Shown: positions 1 through 9,230 of the stretch, piece after piece | Layout: each line of letters begins with the position of its first letter | How positions within the stretch are numbered: position 1 is the stretch's first letter | Assembly (NCBI RefSeq): GCF_017498505.1 | Contig: NZ_CP071798.1 | Coordinates: 1,819,501-1,883,500, forward strand | Source: Sporosarcina sp. Te-1 | GTDB lineage: Bacteria > Bacillota > Bacilli > Bacillales_A > Planococcaceae | Direction: 5' to 3' | Length of the DNA stretch: 64,000 nt | Notes under the pieces: model-generated | Database searches by the model: none | What the model saw: only the letters and a program-made list of their open reading frames with translations | What the model was told of the DNA's origin: nothing | Position numbers and translations under genes: made by a program

Positions 1-138
1 ATTCCGATTGCCCAAAAATCCGTCTTGGAAAAAGGGCCCGTCACCTTTTCTGTGTTAAATAGTCTGCTATTGCATATCGCACAACGGATCGGCAAGCTGG
101 ACCTCATCAATCCGACAAACAATTATTATATAAAATAA
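1..138 (+). CDS. C-terminal end of an unidentified protein (partial)
   Basis: The first frame is open from the window edge to a TAA at 136-138 and encodes 45 residues ending NNYYIK. It is probably real because it stops 19 bases before the TTG start of the next gene on the same strand, suggesting one operon. I cannot identify the family from this fragment; the end of a SIS-type (RpiR) regulator is a weak guess. Nothing catalytic is visible. Confidence 0.5.
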   Translation: MPIAQKSVLEKGPVTFSVLNSLLLHIAQRIGKLDLINPTNNYYIK

Positions 139-157
139 CTCATAGGGGGTTTTTCAT

Positions 158-1294
158 TTGACAGAACAAATTAAGGAACAGGTGCTGGACACATTTAATC
201 ATTTGCACGCAAATCCTGAGCTGAGCTGGGAAGAAGTGAATACAACAGCTTACATTAAAGAAAAGCTGGAGGAAGCGGGCTGCGCTGTTACTGCATTTGA
301 CGATTGTACAGGTGTTTTCGGCGACATAGGAAATTTCTCAGGAAATGTGCCGATTATCGCAGTTCGGGCTGATATGGATGCTTTGTGGCAAGAAGTCGAC
401 GGGGAAATGAAAGCGAATCATTCTTGCGGCCATGATGCTCACATGACGATGGTATTAGGCGTCCTATGGAACGTGAAAGAGCAGCCGGATATCTTGGAGC
501 GGATCGGTATCCGATTCATCTTCCAGCCAGCAGAAGAAGTTGGCAGCGGCGCATTGAAACTTGTCGAAAAAGGAGCCGTTGACAATGTCGATTTTTATTA
601 CGGCATCCATCTGCGACCCTATCAAGAAACAGAGAACGGAAAAGCGGCTCCGGCAATCATCCACGGTGCCACTGGATCAATTGAATTCGAAATTCGGGGA
701 GATGACGCCCATGGGGCACGCCCGCATCTCACCCATAACGCTGTTGAAATCGGCACCTATATCGTCAACGCCATCCATACGATCCATCTTGACCCGAACG
801 TTGCCCATTCGGCAAAGGTGACACGCTTCCTTGCAGGCGGACGAAATACAAACATCATCCCGGGGAACGCCTCTCTGGCGGTTGATCTGCGGGCACAACA
901 GAATGACGCCATGGAACTGCTCGTTAAACGGATACATGATATTTTGGAGTCTGCCCGTTCCTTGTTTAACGTGACGATTACTATTACAGAAGATAGCAGC
1001 ATCGCAGCGGCTGAAGTCCATCCCGAGGCTGAGGAGATGGCTAAAAAAGCGATTACAGCTGTTTTAGGCGAAGAGAATACAACGGAACCGATCATCACCC
1101 CGGGTGGAGACGATTTTCATTTTTACACGATCAAAAAGCCGCACCTAAAAGCGACGATGGTCGGACTGGGCTGTGGTCTTCAGCCGGGCCTGCACCATCC
1201 GAACATGACATTCGAACATGACGCCATGTTTAATGGTATCCAAGTACTTACGAAGATACTTGAACTCCATGCGAAAGGGGATAATGAAGCATGA
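158..1294 (+). CDS. M20 family N-acyl-amino-acid amidohydrolase
   Basis: A 378-residue metallohydrolase of the M20/aminoacylase family. It shows the metal-site stretch SCGHDAHM, the catalytic-glutamate stretch FQPAEEVGSG, a GIHLRP segment and a C-terminal HHPNMTFEHD segment. The family removes acyl groups from N-acylated amino acids in the cytoplasm. The start is TTG, preceded by AGGGGG eight bases upstream. Its last four bases overlap the start of the next gene, an N-acylamino-acid racemase-type enolase. The same gene pair in Geobacillus belongs to a D- to L-amino-acid pathway in which succinylated amino acids are racemised and then hydrolysed, so N-succinyl-L-amino acids are the inferred substrate. 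A generic dipeptidase or hippurate hydrolase role is possible. Confidence 0.85.
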   Translation: MTEQIKEQVLDTFNHLHANPELSWEEVNTTAYIKEKLEEAGCAVTAFDDCTGVFGDIGNFSGNVPIIAVRADMDALWQEVDGEMKANHSCGHDAHMTMVLGVLWNVKEQPDILERIGIRFIFQPAEEVGSGALKLVEKGAVDNVDFYYGIHLRPYQETENGKAAPAIIHGATGSIEFEIRGDDAHGARPHLTHNAVEIGTYIVNAIHTIHLDPNVAHSAKVTRFLAGGRNTNIIPGNASLAVDLRAQQNDAMELLVKRIHDILESARSLFNVTITITEDSSIAAAEVHPEAEEMAKKAITAVLGEENTTEPIITPGGDDFHFYTIKKPHLKATMVGLGCGLQPGLHHPNMTFEHDAMFNGIQVLTKILELHAKGDNEA

Positions 1295-2436
1295 AATCCG
1301 TAACGATCAAAGAAGTCATTCTCCATCACATAAACGTATCGCTCATCGCTCCTTTCACGACAAGCTTTGGCACAATGCAACATAAAGATGTCTGTCTGGT
1401 GGAAGTGATTGACGAATCAGGGCTGTCCGGATGGGGTGAAACGGTAACGAGCGACGAGCCATACTATAATGAGGAAACAACCTTTACCGCTGTTTATATG
1501 CTGAAGGAATTCTTGATTCCACGCGTCATCCATAAGGAAATCAAACATGCCGAGGACGTTCATGATATGTTGCAATTCGTTCGTCGCAACAACATAGCGA
1601 AAGCCGCTATCGAAACTGCAATCTGGGATGTCTTTGCCAAAAAGAACGGCCAGCCGATCGGAGAACTGCTCGGTGGCCGGAAACACGAAATCGAAGTCGG
1701 GAAAAGTATCGGTATTCAAAAGGACCCAGAGGCTCTTGTCGAAAAGGTACGGGAATATGTCGAAGAAGGCTTCCGGAAAATAAAAGTAAAAATCAAGCCT
1801 GGCGCGGATATTGACTATATCGCCGCCGTCCGGAAAGCGTTTCCTGATATCCCGTTGATGGCCGATGCAAACTCCGCCTATACGCTAGCTGACATTGATT
1901 ATCTAAGACAGCTTGACCGCTTCCAGCTCATGATGATCGAGCAGCCACTGGCACATGATGATATTATCGACCATGCCTCTTTGCAAAAGGAACTGCAAAC
2001 CCCAATCTGCCTGGATGAAAGCATCCATACACTGGAGGATGCCAGAAAGGCGATTGAGCTTGGCAGTTGTAAAATTATCAATATCAAAATTGGCCGGGTT
2101 GGCGGGCTGACGGAATCGAAACGAATACATGATCTTTGTGAGGCGAATGACATTGCCGTCTGGTGCGGCGGTATGCTTGAAACAGGTGTCGGACGCGCAC
2201 TCAATATCCAGCTGACGACATTGGCAAACTTTACGATACCTGGCGACACTGCTCCCTCCTCTCACTACTGGGCAGAAGATATCGTCACACCGGAAATTAC
2301 GATGGATCGAGGAATTATTCACGTCCCATCCGGGTCTGGGATTGGTTACGAAATTGATCGGGCGAAGCTTGCCAAGGTTCTCCTACGGACCGAGAAGATC
2401 ACGTCAGCCGAAAACTCCCATCCCATTCCTTCTTAA
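1291..2436 (+). CDS. N-succinylamino acid racemase / o-succinylbenzoate synthase-type enolase
   Basis: A 381-residue enolase-superfamily protein close to Bacillus MenC/NSAR. Visible residues are the acid-base lysines K165-x-K167, metal ligands D192, E217 and D242, the second-face lysine K266, and the family stretches GGMLETGVGR and DEDIVTP-like (AEDIVTPEI). Some enzymes of this type make o-succinylbenzoate for menaquinone; others mainly racemise N-succinylamino acids. The four-base overlap (ATGA) with an M20 deacylase and the absence of other men genes favour racemisation of N-acylamino acids. A strong terminator follows directly, so this is the last gene of its operon. Confidence 0.85.
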   Translation: MKSVTIKEVILHHINVSLIAPFTTSFGTMQHKDVCLVEVIDESGLSGWGETVTSDEPYYNEETTFTAVYMLKEFLIPRVIHKEIKHAEDVHDMLQFVRRNNIAKAAIETAIWDVFAKKNGQPIGELLGGRKHEIEVGKSIGIQKDPEALVEKVREYVEEGFRKIKVKIKPGADIDYIAAVRKAFPDIPLMADANSAYTLADIDYLRQLDRFQLMMIEQPLAHDDIIDHASLQKELQTPICLDESIHTLEDARKAIELGSCKIINIKIGRVGGLTESKRIHDLCEANDIAVWCGGMLETGVGRALNIQLTTLANFTIPGDTAPSSHYWAEDIVTPEITMDRGIIHVPSGSGIGYEIDRAKLAKVLLRTEKITSAENSHPIPS

Positions 2437-2439
2437 CAC

Positions 2440-2476
2440 AACACCTGTATTGGATCTTTCCAATACAGGTGTTTTT
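2440..2476 (+). terminator. Rho-independent terminator of the racemase operon
   Basis: A perfect 14-bp stem (AACACCTGTATTGG with its complement at 2460-2473) closes a six-base loop and is followed by a T run. It starts four bases after the stop codon. Confidence 0.92.
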
Positions 2477-2955
2477 AGTAGCATATTCAGTGCCAATATC
2501 TAGTCTTTTCTTCTCTTCATCCCCTTCTCTTTCTAAGGAATTAAAACCCATTTCATTGGCGTTATAACGATTTCCTTTATTTCCCCATCCTATCTACCGG
2601 GTATTTTTATTCATTTTAAAATGAAATACGCTAAATAGTCCAAAGTCCCGGTTTTAATATATATATTAAACTTCCTTATAGATCAACGTTTTGTCATACT
2701 TACGCAACAATGTGCATTAACTTGTCATAGAGTAAAACTACTGTAATTAATTTATGAACTTAGTAATATACTATCAATTTGGATTTTTTAGATAATAACG
2801 TATAGATTACGGTCTTTTTTTCATGTACTGTTATATTATACAACCAGATAAACAGACACCGGCACCAAAGAGGACCTGCAATGAAAATGGAGGGGGGAAG
2901 GGTGTTTTCTTTTTGTTCTTCTGCAGGTTCTAAAAAAATCGAGGGAGGAATGAAA
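2477..2955. other. AT-rich intergenic region upstream of the large protease
   Basis: About 480 bases without a convincing gene. A weak promoter candidate for the protease is TTGTCA at 2722-2727, a 16-base gap and TAATTA at 2744-2749. An in-frame upstream extension of the protease frame (ATG at 2881) is less likely than the GTG at 2956 because the latter has the better placed ribosome binding site. The long AT-rich leader would suit regulated exoprotease expression, but I see no clear operator. Confidence 0.4.
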
Positions 2956-5900
2956 GTGAGAAAACGGAGTCGAATACGATTTTTCAGCATCATCGCAACA
3001 GTAATCATGGTCTTCTCGTTATTTGCACCTAGTTTCGCGAATGCAGAGCTGAATAAATTGCATCAATCGTTGCGCGGATCCAGTGAACTCTCCAAAGAAA
3101 AAGTGAGCCAGCGCTTGCTGGAAGACTTTAAAAACGATGAGATGGTCACGTTTTTAATCAAATTCAAAGAACAAGCGGACACAATGAAAGCCGCGTCAGA
3201 CGCAAAAGCACAGGCTAGCAAGGAAAATCTCTCGGCCAAGCAATCCGTTATGATGGCACGTTCAGCCGTTGTTTCCGAATTGCGTGCAACATCGCTTGAA
3301 TCACAACAAAATGTCCAGCAATATCTTGAACAGCAAGTGAAAGAAGGAAAGGCAAAAGATATTACATCGTATTACATTGTCAACGGCATGGCCGTGACAG
3401 CGACAAAGGAAGTCGCTCAAGCGCTTGGCACATTCGAAGAAGTTGAAAAAGTACTTCCGAATGAAATGCGTCAGCTGCATACAACCAAAGTGGAAGATGC
3501 AGTTGCGCCAAAAGCACAAGTAGCGAATATCGAATGGAATATCGAGAGAGTCAACGCTCCCCAAGTATGGGATATGGGCATTGACGGCTCCGGAACTGTG
3601 GTCGCAAGCATCGATACAGGCGTCCAGTGGGATCACCCGGCATTGAAAGAAAAATACCGCGGTTACAATGCCACTACCGGCGCAGTAGACCATAACTACA
3701 ACTGGTTTGATGCGACTGCTGGAAGGACAACTCCTTACGATGACTTGGAGCACGGCACGCACGTAACCGGCACAATGGTCGGCAGTGAACCGAACGGCAG
3801 CAACCAAATCGGTGTCGCGCCTGGTGCCAAGTGGATCGCTGTCAAAGCATTCACTGCAGCCGGCGGTTCGGATCGCGATCTTTTGGCGGCAGCCCAATGG
3901 ATTTTAGCTCCGACTGACGCAAACGGCAATACACGTGTCGACTTGGCTCCTGACGTTGTGAACAACTCATGGGGCGGCGGTCCAGGACTCGATGAGTGGT
4001 ACAGAGACGTCGTAAGAAACTGGCGTGCAGCTGAGATTTTCCCTGAATTCTCTGCTGGCAACACGACACTTTCTAACCCTGGCGGTCCTGGTTCAGTGGC
4101 AGCTCCATCAAACTACCCTGAATCCTTTGCGACAGGTGCAACAGATATTAATGACAAAGTGGCGACCTTCTCCCTACGTGGTCCATCGCCATATAACCAC
4201 ATCAAGCCGGACATCTCCGCGCCAGGTGTCAATATCCGTTCTGCCGTCCCTGGTGGTGGCTACGAAGGCGGATGGAATGGTACATCGATGGCAGGACCTG
4301 CCGTTTCTGGTGTAGCTGCATTGCTTCGTCAAGTGAATGCGAATATTACGGTTGAAGAGATGGAGCAAATTTTGCTTTCCACTGCACGACCTTTGACAGA
4401 CAGCACATATCCGACTACTCCAAACCATGGGTACGGATATGGACTTGTTGACGCCTACGCTGCGGTTTCATCCATCGCTAGTGGACTCGGCAAATTGGAA
4501 GGACAAGTAACGAAACAAGGTGAAGATTCGCAGCCACCTACTTTCGAACATTCAGCACCAGCTGAAACATACGAAGGAATGGATTTGGATCTTGTCGTTT
4601 CAGTTACGGACAACATCAGTATTTCCACTGTCACATTGGAGTATAAGGATGCAAATGGACAATGGCAATCGATGGAAGCTACACGCAAATCAGGAGACTA
4701 TTTAGCTGGTGAGTTCGGAGTCACCATTTCCGGAGATAAGATTACTGGAAATACATTTACGTATAAGTGGACGATCAACGACTTCGGCAATAATACAGTG
4801 ACAAGTCCCGAGTATACGGTTCTTGTAAAACCAGGCATTACAGTCGGTTATTTTGAGGATTTCGAACAGACTCCGGTTGGTTGGACTTCATTTGGAAACA
4901 AGAATAGCTGGGAATGGGGCGTTCCAACTTCCGGACCAGGAAGTGCTTTCTCCGGTGAGAAAGTATACGCAACAAACCTTGCCGGAAACTACGAAAGCAA
5001 TATGAACGCAACCCTCGTCATGCCGCCAGTTGATTTGCCAGAAGGCAACTCCTACTTGCAGTTCAAGCACTGGCACAATTTCGAGCAATCCTCTTCTGGA
5101 AGAGCATGGGATTACGGTCATGTCTTCATTTCCACGGACATGGAAAATTGGACACAGCTTTTAATGGTACAAGGAATCTCTGATGGCTGGCTAGATGCAG
5201 AAGTGGATCTATCGGCTTATAGCGGACAACGCGTCTATCTTGGATTCAACGCATTCTCTGATGGAAGCGTCGTACGTGAGGGCTGGTACATCGATGACGT
5301 AGCGCTCAGCTCTAATTCCCAGGCAGGCGATGTGTCCTTGCAGCCAATTAAGAAGACGTTCGGCTCAAATGAAGCGTCTGGATTGGAAAGCATTAAGAAC
5401 ACTAACAAAAAGCCTGGTGCCATCATCGAAAAAGGCAAGGATGCTACTGAAAAACCAATCGATCCGAAGACCATCAAACCTGTTATGCCAAAAGTCGAGC
5501 CAGCTCCACCAATCGAGGGTGGCAGCATCGGTCCTGTCCTATTGCCGCTCGGCGCGCAAGTGAGCATTCTTGAAAATGATCGTTCCGTTTATACGAACCC
5601 TGCAAACGGAACCTACTCCATGACGCTTGGTGCAGGCACATTCACTGCGAAAGCGGAAGCATACGGCTATCAATCAAAAGTTCAATCCGTCACGATTAAT
5701 GCGGATGAAACGACAACTGCAAACTTCACATTGGAAGAAGTACCACAGGGAACGATTACGGGAACAGTGACAGATTCTTCTTCAGGTGAACCAATTGCAG
5801 GGGCAACATTGTTGCTTGTGGAAGATGCAAATATTTCTCCAGTTGAAACAGATGCATCTGGTCAATTTGCGATTACAGCATACGAAGGCGATTACACATT

Positions 5901-7419
5901 AAAAGTGATTGCCCGCGGCTATCATGCGCAAGAAGCAGCGATTACAATCGGCGGACAATCGTCTTACGATTTCGCATTGGAGCCATTCTTCACGTATCCT
6001 GGTGGAGTGATCGGCTACGATGACGGTACGCCAGAAAACGCACGTGCTTTCTATGAGGCCGGAAATGGCTGGGGTGTCAAAATGTCCCTTCCTGAAGGCA
6101 AGGATTCCGGTATCGTTTCTGAAGGACATTTCCGATTCTGGACGTCAGAATGGCCGTCTCCAGGCGGAACAGCATTCGCTGTAGAAGTTTGGGATGCATC
6201 AGGTGCTGATGGAGCACCTGGCAAAAAGCTTGCCGGACCGTTTGATGCTCAAGCAAAACGGAATGGCGAGTGGACCGTTGTAGATCTTTCCGAGCATAAT
6301 ATCGCTGTAAACGGTGATTTCTATATGGTCTATATCCAAACTGCCATTAACACATCTGCACCTGGACTTGCGACCGATGAAAACGGACCGAACGCAGGCA
6401 GAAGCTATCAATTCGTCGGATCTTGGTCCCCTTCTCCGACTTCGGAAGGAAATTATATGATCCGTGCACGTGTGAATTATGAAGTATTCGCGCCTGCTAT
6501 CACTTCTCCGGAATCCGGAACTGTGACGAATGAACAAAATATTACAGTTGACGGAACAGCTACACCAACAACGTCAATCACTTTGTTGAATAACGGTGAA
6601 GAGACAGATACAGTTGTAGTAGGAGACGATGGAAAGTTCTCGTTCCCGACTGTTCTTACAGAGGGTGAAAACGTATTTAAAGCGGTTTCTAAATTGGACG
6701 GCCGCACAACTGGCGAATCCGAAACAGTAACCGTTGTTCTAGATACGATTAAACCGGAATTGGCGATTACCAATCCGAAAGACGGTGACACGTTAAATCG
6801 CGAAACAGTGACGGTAGAAGGTACGGTTATTGATGCCAACTTACAATCCGTGACGGTGAATGGCCAATCCGCTGCTGTTTCTGCGGATGGTACGTTCTCC
6901 AAACGTGTTCTTCTCGATGCGGGTACGAACGAGATCGTTGTCGTCGCAACCGATGCAGCTGGCAACGAAGAAACGAAATCAGTTCGTGTCAATGCAAAAT
7001 ACGAGGCACCTGAAATTACAAACCTCGTTCCGACAGAAGACATTTACTTGACAACTGGTAAGACAGTCAAGTTCGAATTCGACAGCGAACCTGGTCTTGC
7101 AGCAACATTCATGATCCACATGCCGCTGACAGATGTAGGAAGCGACATCTCCAATGCCACTGAACTGCCGATGCGCGAAGTTACACCAGGCCACTATGTC
7201 GGCTACTGGACAGCACCGCTTGGCGTCATTGCGAAAGGTGGACAAATCGAGGTGAAGGTTGTTGACTCCTTCGGAAATGAAAGAAGACAAACAGCAAAAG
7301 GAAAAATCTTCGTCAACGCCGGACAAACGAACGGAGTAACAGACGAAGAGACATCTGAAGAGTCTGGCCCATCTGAAGAACCAGCAGAAGCAACAGAAGA
7401 AGTGACACCTGAATCGTAA
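2956..7419 (+). CDS. Large secreted subtilisin-like serine protease (bacillopeptidase F type)
   Basis: A 1487-residue S8 peptidase. From the GTG start at 2956 (GGAGG ends seven bases upstream) it has a basic N-terminus, a hydrophobic signal segment and a probable cleavage site near residue 28-30 (SFA-NA). A propeptide/I9-like region follows, then the catalytic domain with D220 (IDTGVQ), H266 (HGTHV) and S444 (GTSMAGPA). Further on are an MAM/jelly-roll-like region (YFEDFEQTPVGW), two carboxypeptidase-regulatory-like beta domains, a YDDGTPE module, two Big-like repeats ending near residue 1360, and an acidic Glu/Ser-rich tail. There is no LPXTG motif or transmembrane anchor, so it is probably released into the medium. 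It stands alone between two terminators and likely feeds peptides to the many amidohydrolases nearby. Confidence 0.9.
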   Translation: MRKRSRIRFFSIIATVIMVFSLFAPSFANAELNKLHQSLRGSSELSKEKVSQRLLEDFKNDEMVTFLIKFKEQADTMKAASDAKAQASKENLSAKQSVMMARSAVVSELRATSLESQQNVQQYLEQQVKEGKAKDITSYYIVNGMAVTATKEVAQALGTFEEVEKVLPNEMRQLHTTKVEDAVAPKAQVANIEWNIERVNAPQVWDMGIDGSGTVVASIDTGVQWDHPALKEKYRGYNATTGAVDHNYNWFDATAGRTTPYDDLEHGTHVTGTMVGSEPNGSNQIGVAPGAKWIAVKAFTAAGGSDRDLLAAAQWILAPTDANGNTRVDLAPDVVNNSWGGGPGLDEWYRDVVRNWRAAEIFPEFSAGNTTLSNPGGPGSVAAPSNYPESFATGATDINDKVATFSLRGPSPYNHIKPDISAPGVNIRSAVPGGGYEGGWNGTSMAGPAVSGVAALLRQVNANITVEEMEQILLSTARPLTDSTYPTTPNHGYGYGLVDAYAAVSSIASGLGKLEGQVTKQGEDSQPPTFEHSAPAETYEGMDLDLVVSVTDNISISTVTLEYKDANGQWQSMEATRKSGDYLAGEFGVTISGDKITGNTFTYKWTINDFGNNTVTSPEYTVLVKPGITVGYFEDFEQTPVGWTSFGNKNSWEWGVPTSGPGSAFSGEKVYATNLAGNYESNMNATLVMPPVDLPEGNSYLQFKHWHNFEQSSSGRAWDYGHVFISTDMENWTQLLMVQGISDGWLDAEVDLSAYSGQRVYLGFNAFSDGSVVREGWYIDDVALSSNSQAGDVSLQPIKKTFGSNEASGLESIKNTNKKPGAIIEKGKDATEKPIDPKTIKPVMPKVEPAPPIEGGSIGPVLLPLGAQVSILENDRSVYTNPANGTYSMTLGAGTFTAKAEAYGYQSKVQSVTINADETTTANFTLEEVPQGTITGTVTDSSSGEPIAGATLLLVEDANISPVETDASGQFAITAYEGDYTLKVIARGYHAQEAAITIGGQSSYDFALEPFFTYPGGVIGYDDGTPENARAFYEAGNGWGVKMSLPEGKDSGIVSEGHFRFWTSEWPSPGGTAFAVEVWDASGADGAPGKKLAGPFDAQAKRNGEWTVVDLSEHNIAVNGDFYMVYIQTAINTSAPGLATDENGPNAGRSYQFVGSWSPSPTSEGNYMIRARVNYEVFAPAITSPESGTVTNEQNITVDGTATPTTSITLLNNGEETDTVVVGDDGKFSFPTVLTEGENVFKAVSKLDGRTTGESETVTVVLDTIKPELAITNPKDGDTLNRETVTVEGTVIDANLQSVTVNGQSAAVSADGTFSKRVLLDAGTNEIVVVATDAAGNEETKSVRVNAKYEAPEITNLVPTEDIYLTTGKTVKFEFDSEPGLAATFMIHMPLTDVGSDISNATELPMREVTPGHYVGYWTAPLGVIAKGGQIEVKVVDSFGNERRQTAKGKIFVNAGQTNGVTDEETSEESGPSEEPAEATEEVTPES

Positions 7420-7421
7420 AA

Positions 7422-7459
7422 AAACACCGCCAAACCGAGCGATCGGTTTGGCGGTGTTT
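7422..7459. terminator. Bidirectional terminator between convergent genes
   Basis: A 17-bp perfect stem (AAACACCGCCAAACCGA with its complement) and GCGA loop lie between the stops of the protease (plus) and the membrane protein gene (minus). The minus-strand RNA ends in seven U residues; the plus-strand U tract is weaker. Confidence 0.92.
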
Positions 7460-7477
7460 GTTATGCAGTCCTATTTC

Positions 7478-8005
7478 TTATTTCGCACTTTTTAACGACT
7501 CCCTCACATACTTGGCTGATTGCGATTCCTCATCCACAAATTCCGTATACCATCCATTTTCCGAAGAATCAGCAATTGTGATTAGACGACCCGTAATGGT
7601 ACGGGCTTGAAGAACGGCGTTCTGCAAATCTTCTCTTTGCATCTCATTGAGCTTTCCATTTTCTTTTAGTTCCTCGAGACAGAAAATGACTGTTTCCAAT
7701 GTGTCTGACAGGAGAGATATGTCACTGCGATAAAGTCCGTGAAAGAATTGATTTGATTTGCGTAAATCTGCAACATAGGCATCCAACAATTTCTCGCCGC
7801 TCTCTTCCTGCAATCGTTTTTCCCAATGGTCCATATCAAAATGGTAAAAAGGCTTTAGATGATCAATTGTTTCCTCAACCGCCTCCCGATTCATCCCTTG
7901 GATCCTGTCCTTATAAGCCCTGTTTTCACGCAGAAGATCGACACTCCAATAAAGAAGTAGGATGATGGCAACAGTAAAGACCAATACGATATTCTTTTTA
8001 TTCAC
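7478..8005 (-). CDS. Membrane-anchored protein of unknown function
   Basis: A 175-residue protein with one N-terminal transmembrane segment (residues 5-21, IVLVFTVAIILLLYW) followed by a charged, largely helical external or cytoplasmic domain. I do not recognise a family. The start is GTG at 8005 with AGGTG upstream. It begins nine bases after the stop of the VanZ-like gene and is probably the last gene of the ABC/two-component operon to its right. The helical domain ends with ESQSAKYVRESL. The context suggests an envelope-associated role, but no function can be assigned. Confidence 0.75.
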   Translation of the reverse strand: MNKKNIVLVFTVAIILLLYWSVDLLRENRAYKDRIQGMNREAVEETIDHLKPFYHFDMDHWEKRLQEESGEKLLDAYVADLRKSNQFFHGLYRSDISLLSDTLETVIFCLEELKENGKLNEMQREDLQNAVLQARTITGRLITIADSSENGWYTEFVDEESQSAKYVRESLKSAK

Positions 8006-8014
8006 TTCATTTGT

Positions 8015-8596
8015 TCACCTCGCTATCTTGAGCCAAATCCAAGCCAGACCGTAGCCAATCATGACGCCGACCGTGTTTAGAATGACATCATCTATATCGG
8101 AACTGCGGCCGATGAAAAATTGTATTCCTTCAATGAAACACGTTACGCAGAAGCCGACAAGGAACACCTTCCACCACCTATTCATTGACCTCCAAAGCAA
8201 TGGAACAAAGAGGCCGATCGGCGTGAAAATAAACATATTCCCTACTACATTCACCAAAGAAACGCTTTCCCAATCACTGACATATTGATTCGATTGAAAA
8301 TACATAATAACCGTCCGAAATGGCATTAGATTGACCCCAGCTATTTCATTCGTTGTAAGGAAATAGAAATCCCATGTACCTGTGCTGGAATCAAATTCCA
8401 CACTCCATCTAGGTATGATCGTTTGGGAAGCGAGCCCCACTATGTATAAAGAAAAGAGGGCAACCGCAATCTCCCGTAGAACGGTAGTATGCTTTTTCCC
8501 TCTTTTCAAAAATAAAATCCTTGCGAGCACATAAAAAGGCAAAGCCGCTGCCATGTACAGTGCCATGTTTTCAATATACATTTTTATAAGGCCCAC
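8015..8596 (-). CDS. VanZ-like family membrane protein
   Basis: A 193-residue integral membrane protein with about five predicted transmembrane segments and the VanZ-family pattern NVVGNMFIFTPIGLFVPLL followed by FIEGIQFFIGRSSDIDDVILNTVGVMIGY. VanZ proteins are linked with low-level teicoplanin resistance in some enterococci, but most homologues have unknown roles. The start is GTG at 8596, seven bases after an AGGAGG. It follows the response-regulator gene by 31 bases, so it may be co-transcribed with the exporter and two-component genes and share their response to envelope stress. Confidence 0.85.
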   Translation of the reverse strand: MGLIKMYIENMALYMAAALPFYVLARILFLKRGKKHTTVLREIAVALFSLYIVGLASQTIIPRWSVEFDSSTGTWDFYFLTTNEIAGVNLMPFRTVIMYFQSNQYVSDWESVSLVNVVGNMFIFTPIGLFVPLLWRSMNRWWKVFLVGFCVTCFIEGIQFFIGRSSDIDDVILNTVGVMIGYGLAWIWLKIAR

Positions 8597-8627
8597 ATTC
8601 TCGCCTCCTTATAATAGGCATGGAGTT

Positions 8628-9230
8628 TCAGAGCCATCCCTTTTCTCTGCAAATTGCAAGGGCCTCCACTTTATTCTTCGCTTCCACTTTCTGCAGGATT
8701 TCAGACATATAGTTCCGCACAGTTCCTGCCGAAAGGAATAATTCCGCCCCAATCTCCTTCGCCGTCTTTCCGTTTGCCGCCAATCCCAGAACTTCCCGTT
8801 CACGCTCGCTCAACGGGTTATCTTCATGATAGGAATTCATGATCAATTCGGCAGCAAATTCCCGTTTACCTGCCACGACACTCCGAATGGCCGCCGAAAG
8901 ATCTTGAATCGAACCATCTTTCAATAGATATCCATGAACCCTCGCCTTAACAGCACGCTCAAAATAACCAGGACGGGCGAACGTCGTCAATATGATCACT
9001 TTTGTTGCAACTCGCTTTTCCTGTAACTGAGCTGCTACTTCCAACCCGCTCATAATCGGCATCTCAATATCGAGAAGGCAAACGTCGGGCTCCAGACGCA
9101 TAATTAAATCCAACGCCTTTCCCCCATTTTCCGCTTCCCCAACCACCTCAAAATCATCCTCAAAATCAAGCAGTGTACCAAGCGCCCCACGCAAAATCCG
9201 CTGGTCTTCCGCTATGATAATACGAATCAT
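8628..9230 (-). CDS. LuxR-type response regulator (YvfU/DesR-like)
   Basis: A 200-residue NarL/LuxR-family response regulator. The receiver domain carries the acidic pocket AEDQ near residue 8, the phospho-acceptor D54 (LLDIEMP) and the LLKD lysine. The C-terminal helix-turn-helix begins near residue 138 (LSEREREVLGLAANGKTAKEIG). The sequence closely follows DesR and YvfU of Bacillus subtilis (TTFARPGYF is shared). Its start overlaps the kinase stop by four bases. With the kinase and the ABC exporter genes upstream it reproduces the yvfRSTU order, so it probably controls the exporter operon. Confidence 0.9.
   Translation of the reverse strand: MIRIIIAEDQRILRGALGTLLDFEDDFEVVGEAENGGKALDLIMRLEPDVCLLDIEMPIMSGLEVAAQLQEKRVATKVIILTTFARPGYFERAVKARVHGYLLKDGSIQDLSAAIRSVVAGKREFAAELIMNSYHEDNPLSEREREVLGLAANGKTAKEIGAELFLSAGTVRNYMSEILQKVEAKNKVEALAICREKGWL

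Noticed and set aside
561..1098. Open frames opposite and within the first M20 gene
   Set aside because: Shadow frames of a well-supported gene, with no ribosome site and no recognisable protein pattern; the same holds for similar frames throughout the window.
2881..2955. Longer N-terminus of the large protease starting at 2881
   Set aside because: The added 25 residues would put charged sequence before the signal peptide, and the GTG at 2956 has the properly spaced GGAGG.
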